Shown here: positions 32,996-42,199 of the stretch, one piece after another
Numbering within the stretch: position 1 is the stretch's first letter
How the letters are laid out: the number at the start of each line of letters is the position of its first letter
Origin: Faecalibacterium sp. An121
Lineage (GTDB): Bacteria > Bacillota > Clostridia > Oscillospirales > Ruminococcaceae
Assembly (NCBI RefSeq): GCF_002160915.1
Contig: NZ_NFLM01000005.1
Coordinates: 1 to 64,000, forward strand
Reading direction: 5' to 3'
DNA length: 64,000 bases
The notes under the pieces: model-generated
The model's input: only the letters and a program-made list of their open reading frames with translations
Told to the model about the DNA's origin: nothing
Databases searched by the model: none
Position numbers and translations under genes: made by a program

Positions 32996-33010
32996 GCGCC
33001 CGTCCGTGCA

Positions 33011-33042
33011 AAAAAGCCCCGGAACGTTCGTTCCAGGGCTTT
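33011..33042 (-). terminator. terminator of the peptide-transport operon
   Basis: AGCCCCGGAACG-TTC-GTTCCAGGGCT with six A on the left, giving a U-run on the minus transcript. Confidence 0.88.
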
Positions 33043-33073
33043 CGCGGCGCCGGGCAGTACCGGCGTCTGAAAA

Positions 33074-33721
33074 TCACGTTGCCGCCGCAGGGGGCGTGAC
33101 CCCGAGCTTTTGGTACAGCGCGTCCTTGATGACCGCCACACAGGCCTCCCAGCCAAGGCGGCTGGGGTTCAGCGTCAGGTCGTAGTTGACGGGGTTTGTC
33201 CAGTTGCTGCCGCCGGTATGGTACTTGTAGTATGCTGCGCGGTAGCGGTCGGTCTTGGCGATGTAGGCGTCGGCCTCGCTGGCCGTGACCCCCATCCGCT
33301 GCATGATCCGTTCGCGGCAATAGGGGCGGGGCGCCTCCACATAGATGCTGAGGACATTGGTCCGGTCCCGCAGCACATAGTCGGCCGCCTTGCCCACAAT
33401 GACGCAGCTCTCGGTATCGGCCAGCTCCCGGATGATCCTGGCCTCGTACTGGTAAACGTAGTCGTCGGAGGTAAAGCGCCCGGTCTGGGGATAGGGCAGA
33501 AGCCGCTGGGGCAGCCGGTGCAGCAGCGCGCCCAGATAGCCGCGGCGCAGCTGCTCGTCGCTTTTGGCAAAATCCTGCTCCGGCTCGCCGGCCATCTGGC
33601 TGGCCAGGGTCAGGATGCGGTTTTCATAGCAGTGGATCCCCAGATCCTCCGCCAATCGGATGCCCATCTGCTTGCCGCCGGAGCCAAAGCCGCGGGCAAT
33701 GGTAATGACATACTTTTCCAT
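33074..33721 (-). CDS. cytidylate-kinase-like family protein (second copy)
   Basis: 215 residues, MEKYVITIARGFGSGGKQMGIRLAEDLGIHCYENRIL. The glycine-rich P-loop variant GSGGKQMG is as in the paralogue at 10010, followed by CVIVGKAADYVL, LSIYVEAPRPYCRERIMQRMG and the DRYRAAYYKYHTGG lid region. It lies 13 nt downstream of the amidohydrolase and is the last gene of the dpp operon. Substrate unproven; the family is distinct from essential Cmk. Confidence 0.82.
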   Translation of the reverse strand: MEKYVITIARGFGSGGKQMGIRLAEDLGIHCYENRILTLASQMAGEPEQDFAKSDEQLRRGYLGALLHRLPQRLLPYPQTGRFTSDDYVYQYEARIIRELADTESCVIVGKAADYVLRDRTNVLSIYVEAPRPYCRERIMQRMGVTASEADAYIAKTDRYRAAYYKYHTGGSNWTNPVNYDLTLNPSRLGWEACVAVIKDALYQKLGVTPPAAAT

Positions 33722-33734
33722 AAAGACACCCCTT

Positions 33735-35192
33735 TCAGCGCCTGCCCAGAGAAGAAATGGCCCGGGGCCGGACCTCCCCGGGGATGGGGAGATAGCTGCG
33801 GCCTTCCAGCGCGTCCTGCCAGGCCCGGCGGGCTTTGGCCAGCTTCTCCGGGTGCTGCATCAGCCGGATGGCGGTCTGCCCCAGGACCTTGCCGCAGTAG
33901 CACATATACTTGTGGGCCACGGAACCCTTGCCCTGGGCCACGATCTGCCAGGTGTGGCCGCCGCTGCCGGGAGCCCAGGTGGCAGTATAGATCTGCGCGG
34001 TGGGGCACTGCCAGCTCACATCCCCCACGTCGGTGGAGCCGCCCCCAACCGGAGGCACAGCCAGCGGCTGATACGGCAGAGGCTGGCCGTGGAAAGGCTC
34101 CCCCATGCGGGCCTGGACGGCGGCACGGTCCTCCGGCTTTTCCAGCCAGTTCAGGGCCCTTTGCAGGGCCTCGTTTTTGTCCGCGCCGCTGCTGGCGGTG
34201 ATGCGTTCCATAAAGCGCAGCTCCTCCCCGGTCAGGGCGGGGGCAGGGATCTGCCCGAAGGACGCGGCCAGCTCCTGTTCCAGGGGGATGTTGGGGATCA
34301 GCTCGGCGCAGGTCTTGATGAGTTCCCAGCTCACACTGGTCTCCGTCGCCATGGCCATCCCCCGGGCGATGAGGTTGACCCGCTGGAACAGCTCCTGGGC
34401 CTGTTCGGTGCGGGGAGCCCGGATGAGGTACAGCGCCGATGCATGGGACTGCACCACATTGGGGGAAAAGCCTCCGCCGTCCAGGATGGCATAGTGGATC
34501 CGGGCGTCGTCGATCATGTGTTCCCGCAAAAAGTTGACCCCCACGTTCATCAATTCCAAAGCGTCCAGCGCACTGCGGCCTTTTTCGGGGCAACCGGCCG
34601 CATGGGCGGCCACCCCCTCAAAGGTGTACAGCACCTGGATATTGGCCAAAGAGACGTTCTGCATCACATGGGTGGCCTCGGCCGGGTGCCAGCTGAGGGC
34701 ACAGTCCAGCTGCCCGAAAATGCCGCTGCGGGCCATGAAAGCCTTGCCGCTGCCCCCTTCCTCGCCGGGACAGCCATAATAGAGGACGGTGCCGGCCGCG
34801 CCGGTGCGCTGCAGGTACTGCTTGACCGCCAGGGCGGCCGCCAGCGCGCCCACCCCCAGCAGGTTGTGGCCGCAGCCGTGGCCGTTGCCCCCCGGCTCCA
34901 GGGGACAGGGTTCGGCCACGCCCGCCTTCTGGCTCAGCCCGCTCAGGGCGTCGAACTCCCCCAGCAGGCCGATGACCGGACGGCCGCTGCCGTACCGGGC
35001 GGTGAACGCCGTGGGGATATCGGCCACCCCCCGGGTGACCGCAAAGCCTTCTTTCTCCAGATAGTCCGCCAGCAGCCCGGCCGAGACGAACTCGGTGAAG
35101 GCCGTTTCGGGGTGGTCCCACACACTGTCGGCCAGGTCGCCCAGCTCCCCGGCTTTCCGGTCGATGATCTTCAGATCCTGGTATTCTTCCAT
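33735..35192 (-). CDS. M20-family amidohydrolase, AbgB-like
   Basis: 485 residues. The metal-binding region GGNGHGCGHNLLGVGALAAA (HxCGH), CPGEEGGSGKAFM and the final GSTDVGDVSWQCP match p-aminobenzoyl-glutamate hydrolase subunit B and related amidohydrolases. A lid/dimerisation insert spans about residues 190-320. It probably hydrolyses imported N-acyl amino acids or dipeptides. Seven nt separate it from the upstream M20 peptidase, so the two hydrolases and the Dpp importer form one uptake-and-cleavage operon. Confidence 0.87.
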   Translation of the reverse strand: MEEYQDLKIIDRKAGELGDLADSVWDHPETAFTEFVSAGLLADYLEKEGFAVTRGVADIPTAFTARYGSGRPVIGLLGEFDALSGLSQKAGVAEPCPLEPGGNGHGCGHNLLGVGALAAALAVKQYLQRTGAAGTVLYYGCPGEEGGSGKAFMARSGIFGQLDCALSWHPAEATHVMQNVSLANIQVLYTFEGVAAHAAGCPEKGRSALDALELMNVGVNFLREHMIDDARIHYAILDGGGFSPNVVQSHASALYLIRAPRTEQAQELFQRVNLIARGMAMATETSVSWELIKTCAELIPNIPLEQELAASFGQIPAPALTGEELRFMERITASSGADKNEALQRALNWLEKPEDRAAVQARMGEPFHGQPLPYQPLAVPPVGGGSTDVGDVSWQCPTAQIYTATWAPGSGGHTWQIVAQGKGSVAHKYMCYCGKVLGQTAIRLMQHPEKLAKARRAWQDALEGRSYLPIPGEVRPRAISSLGRR

Positions 35193-35198
35193 GGCGGT

Positions 35199-36344
35199 TC
35201 ACACCTCCTGGCCAAAATAGGGCAGAATGCAGGCAAAGGCGCAGCGGTATCCCTTGACAAGGCTGTCGATCTCCACGTATTCCTCCCGGGTGTGGGCGCC
35301 TGCGCCCTCCACCATGCCCACGCACACCGCAGGGATGCCCAGAGAAAGCGGGATGTTGCAGTCGGTGCTGCCGGCGTGGAGAGCGGGATTGACCCCGCTG
35401 TACGCTTCGATGGCAGCGCCGATGCGGCGGGCGAGGCCGGCCAGCTGTCCGGGGTCCACCGGGCCGCTGCAGGGCCGCTGGCCCAGCAGCTCCACACGGA
35501 CGGCGACTCCCTTGGCCCGGTATGCCTCCACCACCGCCTCAAAGTGGCGGCGCATCGAATCCAGGTCCCGGGCGCTGTCGCTGCGGTATTCATACAGCAT
35601 CTCCGCCTGCTGGGCGATGGTATTGACGCTGGTCCCTCCCTGGATGATGCCCACGTTGTAGGTGGTGCGGGTCTTGGTCACCGGGGGCTTGAGCTGGTAG
35701 AGTTCACCGATCATGGAGGCCAGATAGGCGATGGCGTTCCGGTTGCCAAAGCTTCCGAAACTGTGGCCCCCTTCGGTGAGGATCTCCACCCGGTAGCGCT
35801 CGCTGCCCACGGCGTCGGTGCACAGGCCCTCGAAATAGCCGTCGAAGGAGCAGAACTCCGCGATCCGGCCGGCGTAGCTTTTGCAGATCTGGCGGCTCCC
35901 CTTCAGGTTGCCCAGGCCCTCCTCGCCGGCGTTGGCCACAAAGACAAAGCCCTTGCCTCCCGCCGGCTGCAGCCCTTGGGCCAGCACATACCTGGCTGCC
36001 AGCAGCAACGCCACCAGGTTGGCGGTGTCGTCCCCAATGCCGGGGCAGAATATCCTGCCGTCCTCCACTTTCAGGGACAGGGGCGTGGTGTCAGGGAACA
36101 CCACGTCCATATGGGCCATAAAGACGGTGACGGGGTTGGAATCGGTGACGCCGATGGGGCACACCACATTGAGGGCCTGGTCAATAAAAGCCTGGGGCGC
36201 GCCGTTCTGGTGGAACCAGTCGCACACGAACTTGGCCCGCTGCTCCTCGTGGTTGCTGGGCGCAGGGATCTGTGCCAGCCGGGTCAGCAGGTCATAGCCG
36301 TATGGGCGCTCCGCCTCGATATAATCCAGGATCTCCTGTTTCAT
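35199..36344 (-). CDS. M20-family di/tripeptidase
   Basis: 381 residues. Zinc-site motifs are MAHMDVVFPD, GIGDDTANLVALLLAARY (DD), NAGEEGLGNLKG (EE) and GAGAHTREEYVEIDSL. The overall form resembles peptidase T / PepV-like enzymes. The intracellular protein has no signal peptide. It begins 22 nt after oppF-like and 7 nt before the AbgB-like gene, so it likely hydrolyses peptides brought in by the transporter. Confidence 0.87.
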   Translation of the reverse strand: MKQEILDYIEAERPYGYDLLTRLAQIPAPSNHEEQRAKFVCDWFHQNGAPQAFIDQALNVVCPIGVTDSNPVTVFMAHMDVVFPDTTPLSLKVEDGRIFCPGIGDDTANLVALLLAARYVLAQGLQPAGGKGFVFVANAGEEGLGNLKGSRQICKSYAGRIAEFCSFDGYFEGLCTDAVGSERYRVEILTEGGHSFGSFGNRNAIAYLASMIGELYQLKPPVTKTRTTYNVGIIQGGTSVNTIAQQAEMLYEYRSDSARDLDSMRRHFEAVVEAYRAKGVAVRVELLGQRPCSGPVDPGQLAGLARRIGAAIEAYSGVNPALHAGSTDCNIPLSLGIPAVCVGMVEGAGAHTREEYVEIDSLVKGYRCAFACILPYFGQEV

Positions 36345-36365
36345 GCTGGGCTCCTTTCTGATGGT

Positions 36366-37361
36366 TCAGACCTTCATGGCCTGGGGCATTTCGTATTTCA
36401 GGCAGGCCACCCGGTGCCCGGGGGCCGCCTCCAGGGTCTGGGGCGGGATCTGGCCGCAGGCCTCGGCGGCATACGGGCAGCGGGTGTGGAAGGGGCAGCC
36501 CCGGGGCGGATCGATGGGGGACGGGATCTCCCCTTTCAGGTGGATGCGGTGGGCAGAGGCATGGGGATTTGTGTCCGGCACAGCGCTCAGCAAAGCCTCG
36601 GTGTAAGGGTGCATGGGATGGGCGAACAGTTCGTCCGCGGAGGCTTCCTCCACCAGATGCCCCAGATACATCACCCCGATGCGGTCCGAGATGTAGCGCA
36701 CCACGCTGATGTCGTGGGCGATGAACAGATAGCTCAGGTCGTTTTCATCCCGCAGCTGCTTGAGCAGGTTGATGACCTGGGCCTGGATGGACACATCCAG
36801 CGCGGACACCGGCTCGTCGCATACGATCAGTTCGGGCTGCAGGATCAGCGCCCGGGCGATGCCCACCCGCTGGCGCTGCCCGCCGGAAAATTCATGGGGA
36901 TACCGGTAGAAGTGTTCCGGCCGCAGGCCCACCCGGCGCAGGGTCTCCAGGGCGGCACTCATCTGCTTGTCCCGGTCCCTCTCCCCGTGGATCTCCAGCA
37001 CCTCCATCAAGATATCGCCCACCCGCTTGTGGGGGTTCAGGCTGGTATAGGGGTCCTGGAAGATCATCTGCACCTTGCGCCGTGTGGGGCGCAGGGCTTT
37101 CATGCCGGTGTGGGTCACGTCCTGGCCCAGCAGCTCCAGTGTGCCGCCGGTGGGCTCCAGCAGGCGGATCAGGGTGCGTCCAAAGGTGGATTTGCCGCAG
37201 CCCGACTCCCCCACCAGGCCGTAGATCTCCCCCTTGCGCACCTCCAGGCTGATGCCGTCCACCGCCTTGACCTGATTCACCACCCGGCCCAGGGCGCTGC
37301 GCACCGGAAAATAGGTGCGCAGCTGCCGGGTACGGATCACAACATTTTTGGATTCATGCAT
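36366..37361 (-). CDS. oligopeptide ABC transporter ATP-binding protein (DppF/OppF-like)
   Basis: 331 residues. Walker [15 protein letters not shown], signature [15 protein letters not shown], Walker [15 protein letters not shown] and the H-loop [14 protein letters not shown] are complete. The C-terminal oligo_HPY extension contains [19 protein letters not shown], a Cys-rich segment that may bind an iron-sulfur cluster in this subfamily. It pairs with the ATPase gene ending 3 nt upstream. Confidence 0.95.
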   Translation of the reverse strand: MHESKNVVIRTRQLRTYFPVRSALGRVVNQVKAVDGISLEVRKGEIYGLVGESGCGKSTFGRTLIRLLEPTGGTLELLGQDVTHTGMKALRPTRRKVQMIFQDPYTSLNPHKRVGDILMEVLEIHGERDRDKQMSAALETLRRVGLRPEHFYRYPHEFSGGQRQRVGIARALILQPELIVCDEPVSALDVSIQAQVINLLKQLRDENDLSYLFIAHDISVVRYISDRIGVMYLGHLVEEASADELFAHPMHPYTEALLSAVPDTNPHASAHRIHLKGEIPSPIDPPRGCPFHTRCPYAAEACGQIPPQTLEAAPGHRVACLKYEMPQAMKV

Positions 37362-37364
37362 GGT

Positions 37365-38354
37365 TCATTCCTCCCTGGCGCACATCCAGCAGCGCACCCA
37401 GTGGCCCGGCGCCGCTTCCTGCAGCTGGGGCATAGCGGTACGGCACCGCTCCGACACATGGGGGCAGCGCTGGGCAAAGCGGCAGCAGCCCTGAGGCACC
37501 TGATTCAGCAGAGGCACCGTCCCCTCAATGGAGTACAACGGCTTGGCACGGTCGCCGTCCAGCCGGGGGATGGAGTGGATCAGCCCCCAGGTGTAGGGGT
37601 GGCGCGGATCGTCAAAAATGGCGGCTTTGTCGGCCTGCTCCACGATCTGCCCCAGATACATCACCGCTACCCTGTCGCAGGTCTCGGCCACCACCCCCAG
37701 GTCATGGGTGATCAGCATGACGCTCATCCCCAGCTTTTGGTTCAGTTCCCGGATCAGGTCCATGATCTGGGCCTGCACCGTCACATCCAGGGCGGTGGTG
37801 GGCTCGTCGGCGATCAGCAGCTCCGGCTTGCAGGCCAGGGCAATGGCGATCATCACCCGCTGGCGCATCCCGCCCGAAAGTTCGTGGGGGTACTGCATCA
37901 CCCGGCGTTCGGGGGCGGGAATGTTGACCAGCTTGAGCAGTTCCACCGCCTTTTCCATGGCCTGCCTGCGGGCAAGGCCCTGGTGGATCATCAGGGGTTC
38001 ACAGAGCTGATCGCCCACCGTAAAGACCGGGTTCAGGCTGGAAAGGGCGTCCTGAAAGATCATCGAGATCCGGCTGCCCCGCACCTTGTGCATCTCTTTG
38101 GGCGAGAGGGCCAGCAGGTCCTCCCCGTCCAGGCGGATGCGGCCCTCATAGTGCACATCCCGTTTTTCATCGTACAGCCGCAGGATGCTCTGGCTGGTGA
38201 CGCTTTTGCCGCAGCCCGACTCTCCCACCAGCCCCAGGATCTCCCCCTGGGCCACCGAAAAGCTGACGCCGTCCACCGCCTTGAGCCACCCTTGCCGGGT
38301 GCGGAAGCTGGTGGAAAGGGAATCCACCTGCAGGGTCGTTCCTTTTTCGCTCAT
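37365..38354 (-). CDS. oligopeptide ABC transporter ATP-binding protein (DppD/OppD-like)
   Basis: 329 residues with Walker [16 protein letters not shown], signature [15 protein letters not shown], Walker [15 protein letters not shown] and H-loop [14 protein letters not shown]. The C-terminal extension has [17 protein letters not shown]. It forms the heterodimeric ATPase with the downstream gene. Confidence 0.95.
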   Translation of the reverse strand: MSEKGTTLQVDSLSTSFRTRQGWLKAVDGVSFSVAQGEILGLVGESGCGKSVTSQSILRLYDEKRDVHYEGRIRLDGEDLLALSPKEMHKVRGSRISMIFQDALSSLNPVFTVGDQLCEPLMIHQGLARRQAMEKAVELLKLVNIPAPERRVMQYPHELSGGMRQRVMIAIALACKPELLIADEPTTALDVTVQAQIMDLIRELNQKLGMSVMLITHDLGVVAETCDRVAVMYLGQIVEQADKAAIFDDPRHPYTWGLIHSIPRLDGDRAKPLYSIEGTVPLLNQVPQGCCRFAQRCPHVSERCRTAMPQLQEAAPGHWVRCWMCAREE

Positions 38355-38366
38355 AGCGCTTCCTCC

Positions 38367-39275
38367 TCAATGCGACATGGGGTCCAGCAGGTCCCGCACG
38401 CCGTCGCCAAACAGGTTGAACCCCAGCACCGCCAGCGCGGTAAAAACGCCGGGATACAGAATCAGCCACCAGGCGGTGTAGACGTAGGTGCGGCCCTGGC
38501 TGAGGATGCTGCCCCAGCTGGGCTCGGGCACCGGCACGCCCGCTCCCAGAAAGCTGAGGGCGGCCTCGCTGAGGATGGCGCTGGCAAACACAAAGGTCAT
38601 CTGCACAATGACCGGCGAAAGGGTGTTGGGCATGATGTGCTTCCACAGGATGCGGGTGGGCGAAGCCCCCAGGCATACCATGGCCTCCACATAGGTCTGC
38701 TCCCGGGCCGCGAGAGCCGAGGAACGCACCATCCGGGCCAGGCTGGGGGTGCTGACCACCATCAGGCTGATGATCACGTTGCGGACGCTGGGGCCCAGCA
38801 CCGCCATCAGGCAGATGGCCAGCAGGGTGGACGGGATCGCCTTCAGGCCGTCGCAGATCCGCATCAGCACCGCGTCCAACACCTTGTTGTAGCAGGAATA
38901 CAGGCCGATCAGCAGTCCCATGGCCCCGGCCAGCACGCTGACCGAGAAGCCCACGAACAGAGAGATGCGGGTCCCGTAGATCACCCGGGCAAACACGTCC
39001 CGGCCCAGATCGTCGGTGCCGAACCAGTGCCCGGCGCCGGGGGGCTGCAGCCGCTGGGAGACGGCGTTGGTGTAGGGGTCGGTGCCGGACAGCCCGGTGA
39101 GCAGGGGCGCCGCCAGAGCGACCAGCACCAGCAGCACCACCAGCGCAAGCCCCACCACCGAGGCGCGGTTTTTCAAAAAGGCATGGATGCGCAGGCTGCG
39201 CTGCTCCCCTTCCAGCCGCCTGCGCAGGGCCTTCAGCTCGGCCGAGCCGGCCGTATAGGTCTTTGTGGCTTCCAT
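38367..39275 (-). CDS. oligopeptide ABC transporter permease (DppC/OppC-like)
   Basis: 302 residues. A long cytoplasmic N terminus (about 40 residues) and first TM (VVGLALVVLLVLVALAAPLL) precede the GTDDLGRDVFARVIYGTRISL motif typical of DppC. The EAA loop is YVEAMVCLGASPTRILWKHIMPN. Five further membrane segments follow. The GTDxLGRD signature separates it from the DppB partner. Confidence 0.94.
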   Translation of the reverse strand: MEATKTYTAGSAELKALRRRLEGEQRSLRIHAFLKNRASVVGLALVVLLVLVALAAPLLTGLSGTDPYTNAVSQRLQPPGAGHWFGTDDLGRDVFARVIYGTRISLFVGFSVSVLAGAMGLLIGLYSCYNKVLDAVLMRICDGLKAIPSTLLAICLMAVLGPSVRNVIISLMVVSTPSLARMVRSSALAAREQTYVEAMVCLGASPTRILWKHIMPNTLSPVIVQMTFVFASAILSEAALSFLGAGVPVPEPSWGSILSQGRTYVYTAWWLILYPGVFTALAVLGFNLFGDGVRDLLDPMSH

Positions 39276-39288
39276 TCTTGTCCTCCCT

Positions 39289-40230
39289 TCAGCTGACCCG
39301 GATGCGCGGGTCGATCAGGCCGTACAGCAGGTCTGTCAGCAGGTTGATGAGCACGTTGATGAGGGCCACCAGCAGCACCACCGCCTGGATCACCTCATAG
39401 TCCCGGCGTCCTATGGAGTTGACGATGAGCTGGCCCAGCCCCGGGACCCCGAACACCGTCTCCACCACTGCGGCGCCCGACAAGGCCCCGATGAAGCTCT
39501 GCCCGATGACGGTGACGATGTTCACCAGCGCGTTGCGGAAGGCGTGCTTCCCGACCAGGGCCGCCTCGCTGACTCCCTTGGCTTTGGCCATCCGGATGTA
39601 GTCGCTGTTGAGCACCTCCAGCATACTGGAGCGGGTCATCCGCATCATCAGGGCGGTGTACATAAAGCCCAGGGCCACAGCCGGCATGGCGATGGAGCGC
39701 AAATGGGCCGCCGCGCCCCCTGACCAGGGGGTATAGCCCGACACCGGCAGCCACCGCAGCTGCACCGAGAACAGCATCATCAGCCCCAGCCCCAGCAGGA
39801 AGCTGGGCACCGATACCCCTGCCAGGGCAAACACCGACACAAAACCGTCGGCAAGGCTGCCGCGCTTGCGGGCGGCCAGCATCCCCAGGGGCAGGGCAAT
39901 GGCCAAACTGATCAGCATGGCGAACAGGGCTACGTTGATGGTGGGCAGGAAGTGCTCCCGGATCATATTGGCCACCGTGTCGCCGGTGGTGCTGGTGCCA
40001 AGGTCTCCCTGCAAAATGCCGCCGATCCAGCGGAAATACTGGATGTAGAGCGGGTCGTTCAGGCCCATCTGCTCCTCCAGGGCCGCGATGTCCTCCATCG
40101 AGGCCTCGCTGCCCAGCATGGCGGCGGCGGGGCTGCCCGGGGCAAGGTGAACCAGCGCGAACACCACAAGGGAGACGATGAACAAAATCGGCAGGACCGA
40201 AAGCAGGCGTTTTGCGATATACTTCTTCAT
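39289..40230 (-). CDS. oligopeptide ABC transporter permease (DppB/OppB-like)
   Basis: 313 residues. MKKYIAKRLLSVLPILFIVSLVVFALVHLAPGSPA is the standard DppB opening, with GDLGTSTTGDTV and the EAA loop DYIRMAKAKGVSEAALVGKHAFRNAL. ATG at 40230 has GGAGAG upstream; the longer frame to 40299 runs through the terminator hairpin and is rejected. It is the first permease after the binding protein. Confidence 0.94.
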   Translation of the reverse strand: MKKYIAKRLLSVLPILFIVSLVVFALVHLAPGSPAAAMLGSEASMEDIAALEEQMGLNDPLYIQYFRWIGGILQGDLGTSTTGDTVANMIREHFLPTINVALFAMLISLAIALPLGMLAARKRGSLADGFVSVFALAGVSVPSFLLGLGLMMLFSVQLRWLPVSGYTPWSGGAAAHLRSIAMPAVALGFMYTALMMRMTRSSMLEVLNSDYIRMAKAKGVSEAALVGKHAFRNALVNIVTVIGQSFIGALSGAAVVETVFGVPGLGQLIVNSIGRRDYEVIQAVVLLVALINVLINLLTDLLYGLIDPRIRVS

Positions 40231-40251
40231 TTCCACTCTCCTCTGAACAAA

Positions 40252-40285
40252 ACAGGGCGCCGGGCCCGGAAAAGGCAGCGCCCTG
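40252..40285 (-). terminator. partial terminator between binding protein and permease genes
   Basis: ACAGGGCGC and GCGCCCTGT, nine-base arms, followed on the minus transcript by TTTTGTTC. Its place suggests partial termination or 3' stabilisation, giving more binding protein than permease. Confidence 0.7.
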
Positions 40286-40314
40286 TTTTTCGGGGTCAAG
40301 CTGTGCTGGCAGGC

Positions 40315-41967
40315 TTACAATTCGACATAGGCGTTCCAGATGTAGACGCCGTTGCCCATATACAGCCCCTTGACCTTGTTGGTGCACGCATAGGAGACGA
40401 TATAGTGTCCCACGCTGATGCAGGGCAGGTACTGCCAGCTGTACTCCTGCAGTTCGTTCCAGATCTCCAGGGCGTCCTCCCGGACGGTGGCGTTGTTGAA
40501 CTCGTCCAGCAGCTGGGCGGTGCGCTCATCGTTGGTCCAGCCGGGATAGGTGGGTCCGAAATAGGATTTCAGGCTGGGCAGGGGCACCGCCGCAAAGCTG
40601 GTGATGTAGATGTCAAAGGCCGACGGATCGGTGCGGTAGCCGGTGAAGGTGGCCCAGTCCACCGTGGTCAGCTGGGCGTCCATCCCGATGGAGGTCAGCT
40701 CATCCTGCAGCACGAGGCCGATGTTGTTGTAGTTGTTCAGGGTGGGGGCCAGGATGGTGAAGGTCTCGCCGTTGTAGCCGGCGCTCTCCAGATAGGAGGC
40801 GGCCAGGTCGGGGTCCCGCAGGTCGTAGTATTCGCTGCCGGCGTCGGTGACCCAGTAGGCGTTCAGGTCGTCCATATAGCAGCTGCCCAGCTGGTAGTCG
40901 CTGCCAAAGGCGGCGGCCATCAGGTCATCGCAGTTGGCGACGGCGTTGACGGCGCTGCGGATATCCTGGCTGCTGGCGATGCTGCTGGGGTCCTTGTTGA
41001 ACACCATGCAGACGGTGCCGGCCTGCTCCTCCATCACCTGGTAATTGGGGTCCCCCTCCAGCATGGGTTTGTTGTCGCTGGAAATGCTGATGACGTCATA
41101 GGTGCCCGCCTGCAGCCCCGCCAGCTGGGTGGAAAGCTCGGCCACCTTGTCGTAGTAGATGGTCTTGGTGTAGGCGTGCTTGTAGCCGCCCCAGCCGTCC
41201 ATGATCTCCTCGGTGGTGCCCTGGAGGTAGTAGGGGCAGTAGTCGTCAAACCGCTCCAGCTGGACGTACTGGTCCTGCCGCCACTCTACGAACCGGTAGG
41301 GTCCGGTGCCGATGTACTGGTTCAGGTAGCCGTTCTCGTCCTCGTCGGCGCAGCAGGCGGCGGTGGTGATGATGGCAGGCTGGCTGCCGCCGGCCATCAT
41401 GTCGGGCAGGGTCAGCAGGGAGCTCTCCGCCGTGATGGTGACGGTGTTTTCGTCCACAGCCTCAAACAGGCTGTCCCCCACCATCTCGCCGGCGTTGCTG
41501 TAAGCGCCGGTCCAGCGGTTGAGACTGGCCACCACGTCATCCGCCGTCATGACGGTACCGTCGTGGAAATTGACCCCCTGCCGCAGGTGGAAGGTGAGGG
41601 TGTGGCCGTCCTCGCTCAGCTCGTAGCTCTCACACAGCTCGGGGATGACCTCCGAGTTGGCGTTCAGGGTGACCAGCTTTTCCCACACCGTGCCGGAAAA
41701 GATCTGCCGCGCCACCAGGGTGGTGGTCTTGTGCACATCGTAGCTGGCGGCCTCCTGGGAGACGGCAAAGTGAAGGGTGTCCTTGATCTGGGTGGTGTCC
41801 ACCGGGCCGGAAGCCGCCGAAGAAGCGCCGCCGGAGACTGCGGAGGCCGCCGTGGATGCGGAGTCGGAGCCGCCGCAGCCGCTCAGGACCCCCATGGCGC
41901 CGACTGCCAGGCCGGCGACGCCTGCCGCACGCAGGAAGGAACGGCGTGTGATCTTTTTCTTCATCAT
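40315..41967 (-). CDS. oligopeptide-binding lipoprotein (ABC family 5)
   Basis: 550 residues. A lipoprotein signal with RR motif (MMKKKITRRSFLRAAG...GVLSGCGG) is followed by a Ser/Ala-rich linker. The SBP_bac_5 fold shows LNANSEVIPELCESYELSEDG, TFHLRQGVNFHDGTVMTADDV and NYNNIGLVLQDELTSIG. It captures peptides outside the cell for the DppBCDF system encoded next. Ribosome site GAGGGGAG; either of two adjacent ATGs may be used. The leader contains a terminator-like hairpin. Confidence 0.93.
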   Translation of the reverse strand: MMKKKITRRSFLRAAGVAGLAVGAMGVLSGCGGSDSASTAASAVSGGASSAASGPVDTTQIKDTLHFAVSQEAASYDVHKTTTLVARQIFSGTVWEKLVTLNANSEVIPELCESYELSEDGHTLTFHLRQGVNFHDGTVMTADDVVASLNRWTGAYSNAGEMVGDSLFEAVDENTVTITAESSLLTLPDMMAGGSQPAIITTAACCADEDENGYLNQYIGTGPYRFVEWRQDQYVQLERFDDYCPYYLQGTTEEIMDGWGGYKHAYTKTIYYDKVAELSTQLAGLQAGTYDVISISSDNKPMLEGDPNYQVMEEQAGTVCMVFNKDPSSIASSQDIRSAVNAVANCDDLMAAAFGSDYQLGSCYMDDLNAYWVTDAGSEYYDLRDPDLAASYLESAGYNGETFTILAPTLNNYNNIGLVLQDELTSIGMDAQLTTVDWATFTGYRTDPSAFDIYITSFAAVPLPSLKSYFGPTYPGWTNDERTAQLLDEFNNATVREDALEIWNELQEYSWQYLPCISVGHYIVSYACTNKVKGLYMGNGVYIWNAYVEL

Positions 41968-42017
41968 GTATTACTCCCCTCTTTTGGTATGCTGTCCCAT
42001 CGGCAAAGCAAAGAAAA

Positions 42018-42059
42018 AAGGACACAGCAATGACTTTTCAACGTCATTGTTGTGTCCTT
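42018..42059 (-). promoter_or_regulatory. terminator-like hairpin in the leader of the binding-protein gene
   Basis: Seventeen-base arms (one G-U pair) around an 8-nt loop, followed on the minus strand by TTTTTTC. It lies about 50 nt upstream of the ATG and downstream of the likely promoter, so it is a candidate attenuator. No T-box sequence or other named riboswitch core is evident in the preceding 60 nt, which is GC-rich (CCCGGCGGGGC...). Confidence 0.55.
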
Positions 42060-42125
42060 GTGTTTCTCTGTGCCACCGCGGAGCGCCTTACCGGGCTGCC
42101 CCGCCGGGTTTCTTGGGTCATTTGC

Positions 42126-42156
42126 AGTTTAGCACAATGAAAAGTACAGTTTACAA
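42126..42156 (-). promoter_or_regulatory. candidate hybrid promoter at the left end of the mobile element
   Basis: An extended -10 box (TGCTAAACT, TAAACT at 42131-42126) lies in the chromosomal flank. The nearest -35-like hexamer, TTGTAA at 42156-42151, lies inside the element end with a long 19-nt spacer. The original -35 was probably displaced by insertion. Confidence 0.35.
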
Positions 42157-42199
42157 GGGACTACACAGGGTAGGTATCTGACGGGAGGGGTGCCGCCAG

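Noticed and set aside
33660-39296. A 1878-codon open frame on the plus strand opposite the peptide-transport operon
   Set aside because: It is antisense to six well-supported genes, rich in His/Gly/Leu/Gln, has no ribosome site or domain, and follows from GC-rich third positions on the other strand.
39952-42033. A 693-codon plus-strand frame opposite the binding-protein gene
   Set aside because: Mirror of the OppB- and binding-protein coding frames, with low-complexity Val/Gly/Leu/Gln composition and no domain.
42018-42110. T-box riboswitch in the binding-protein leader
   Set aside because: The hairpin looks like a T-box terminator, but the TGGNACCGCG sequence in the correct strand and a specifier stem were not found.
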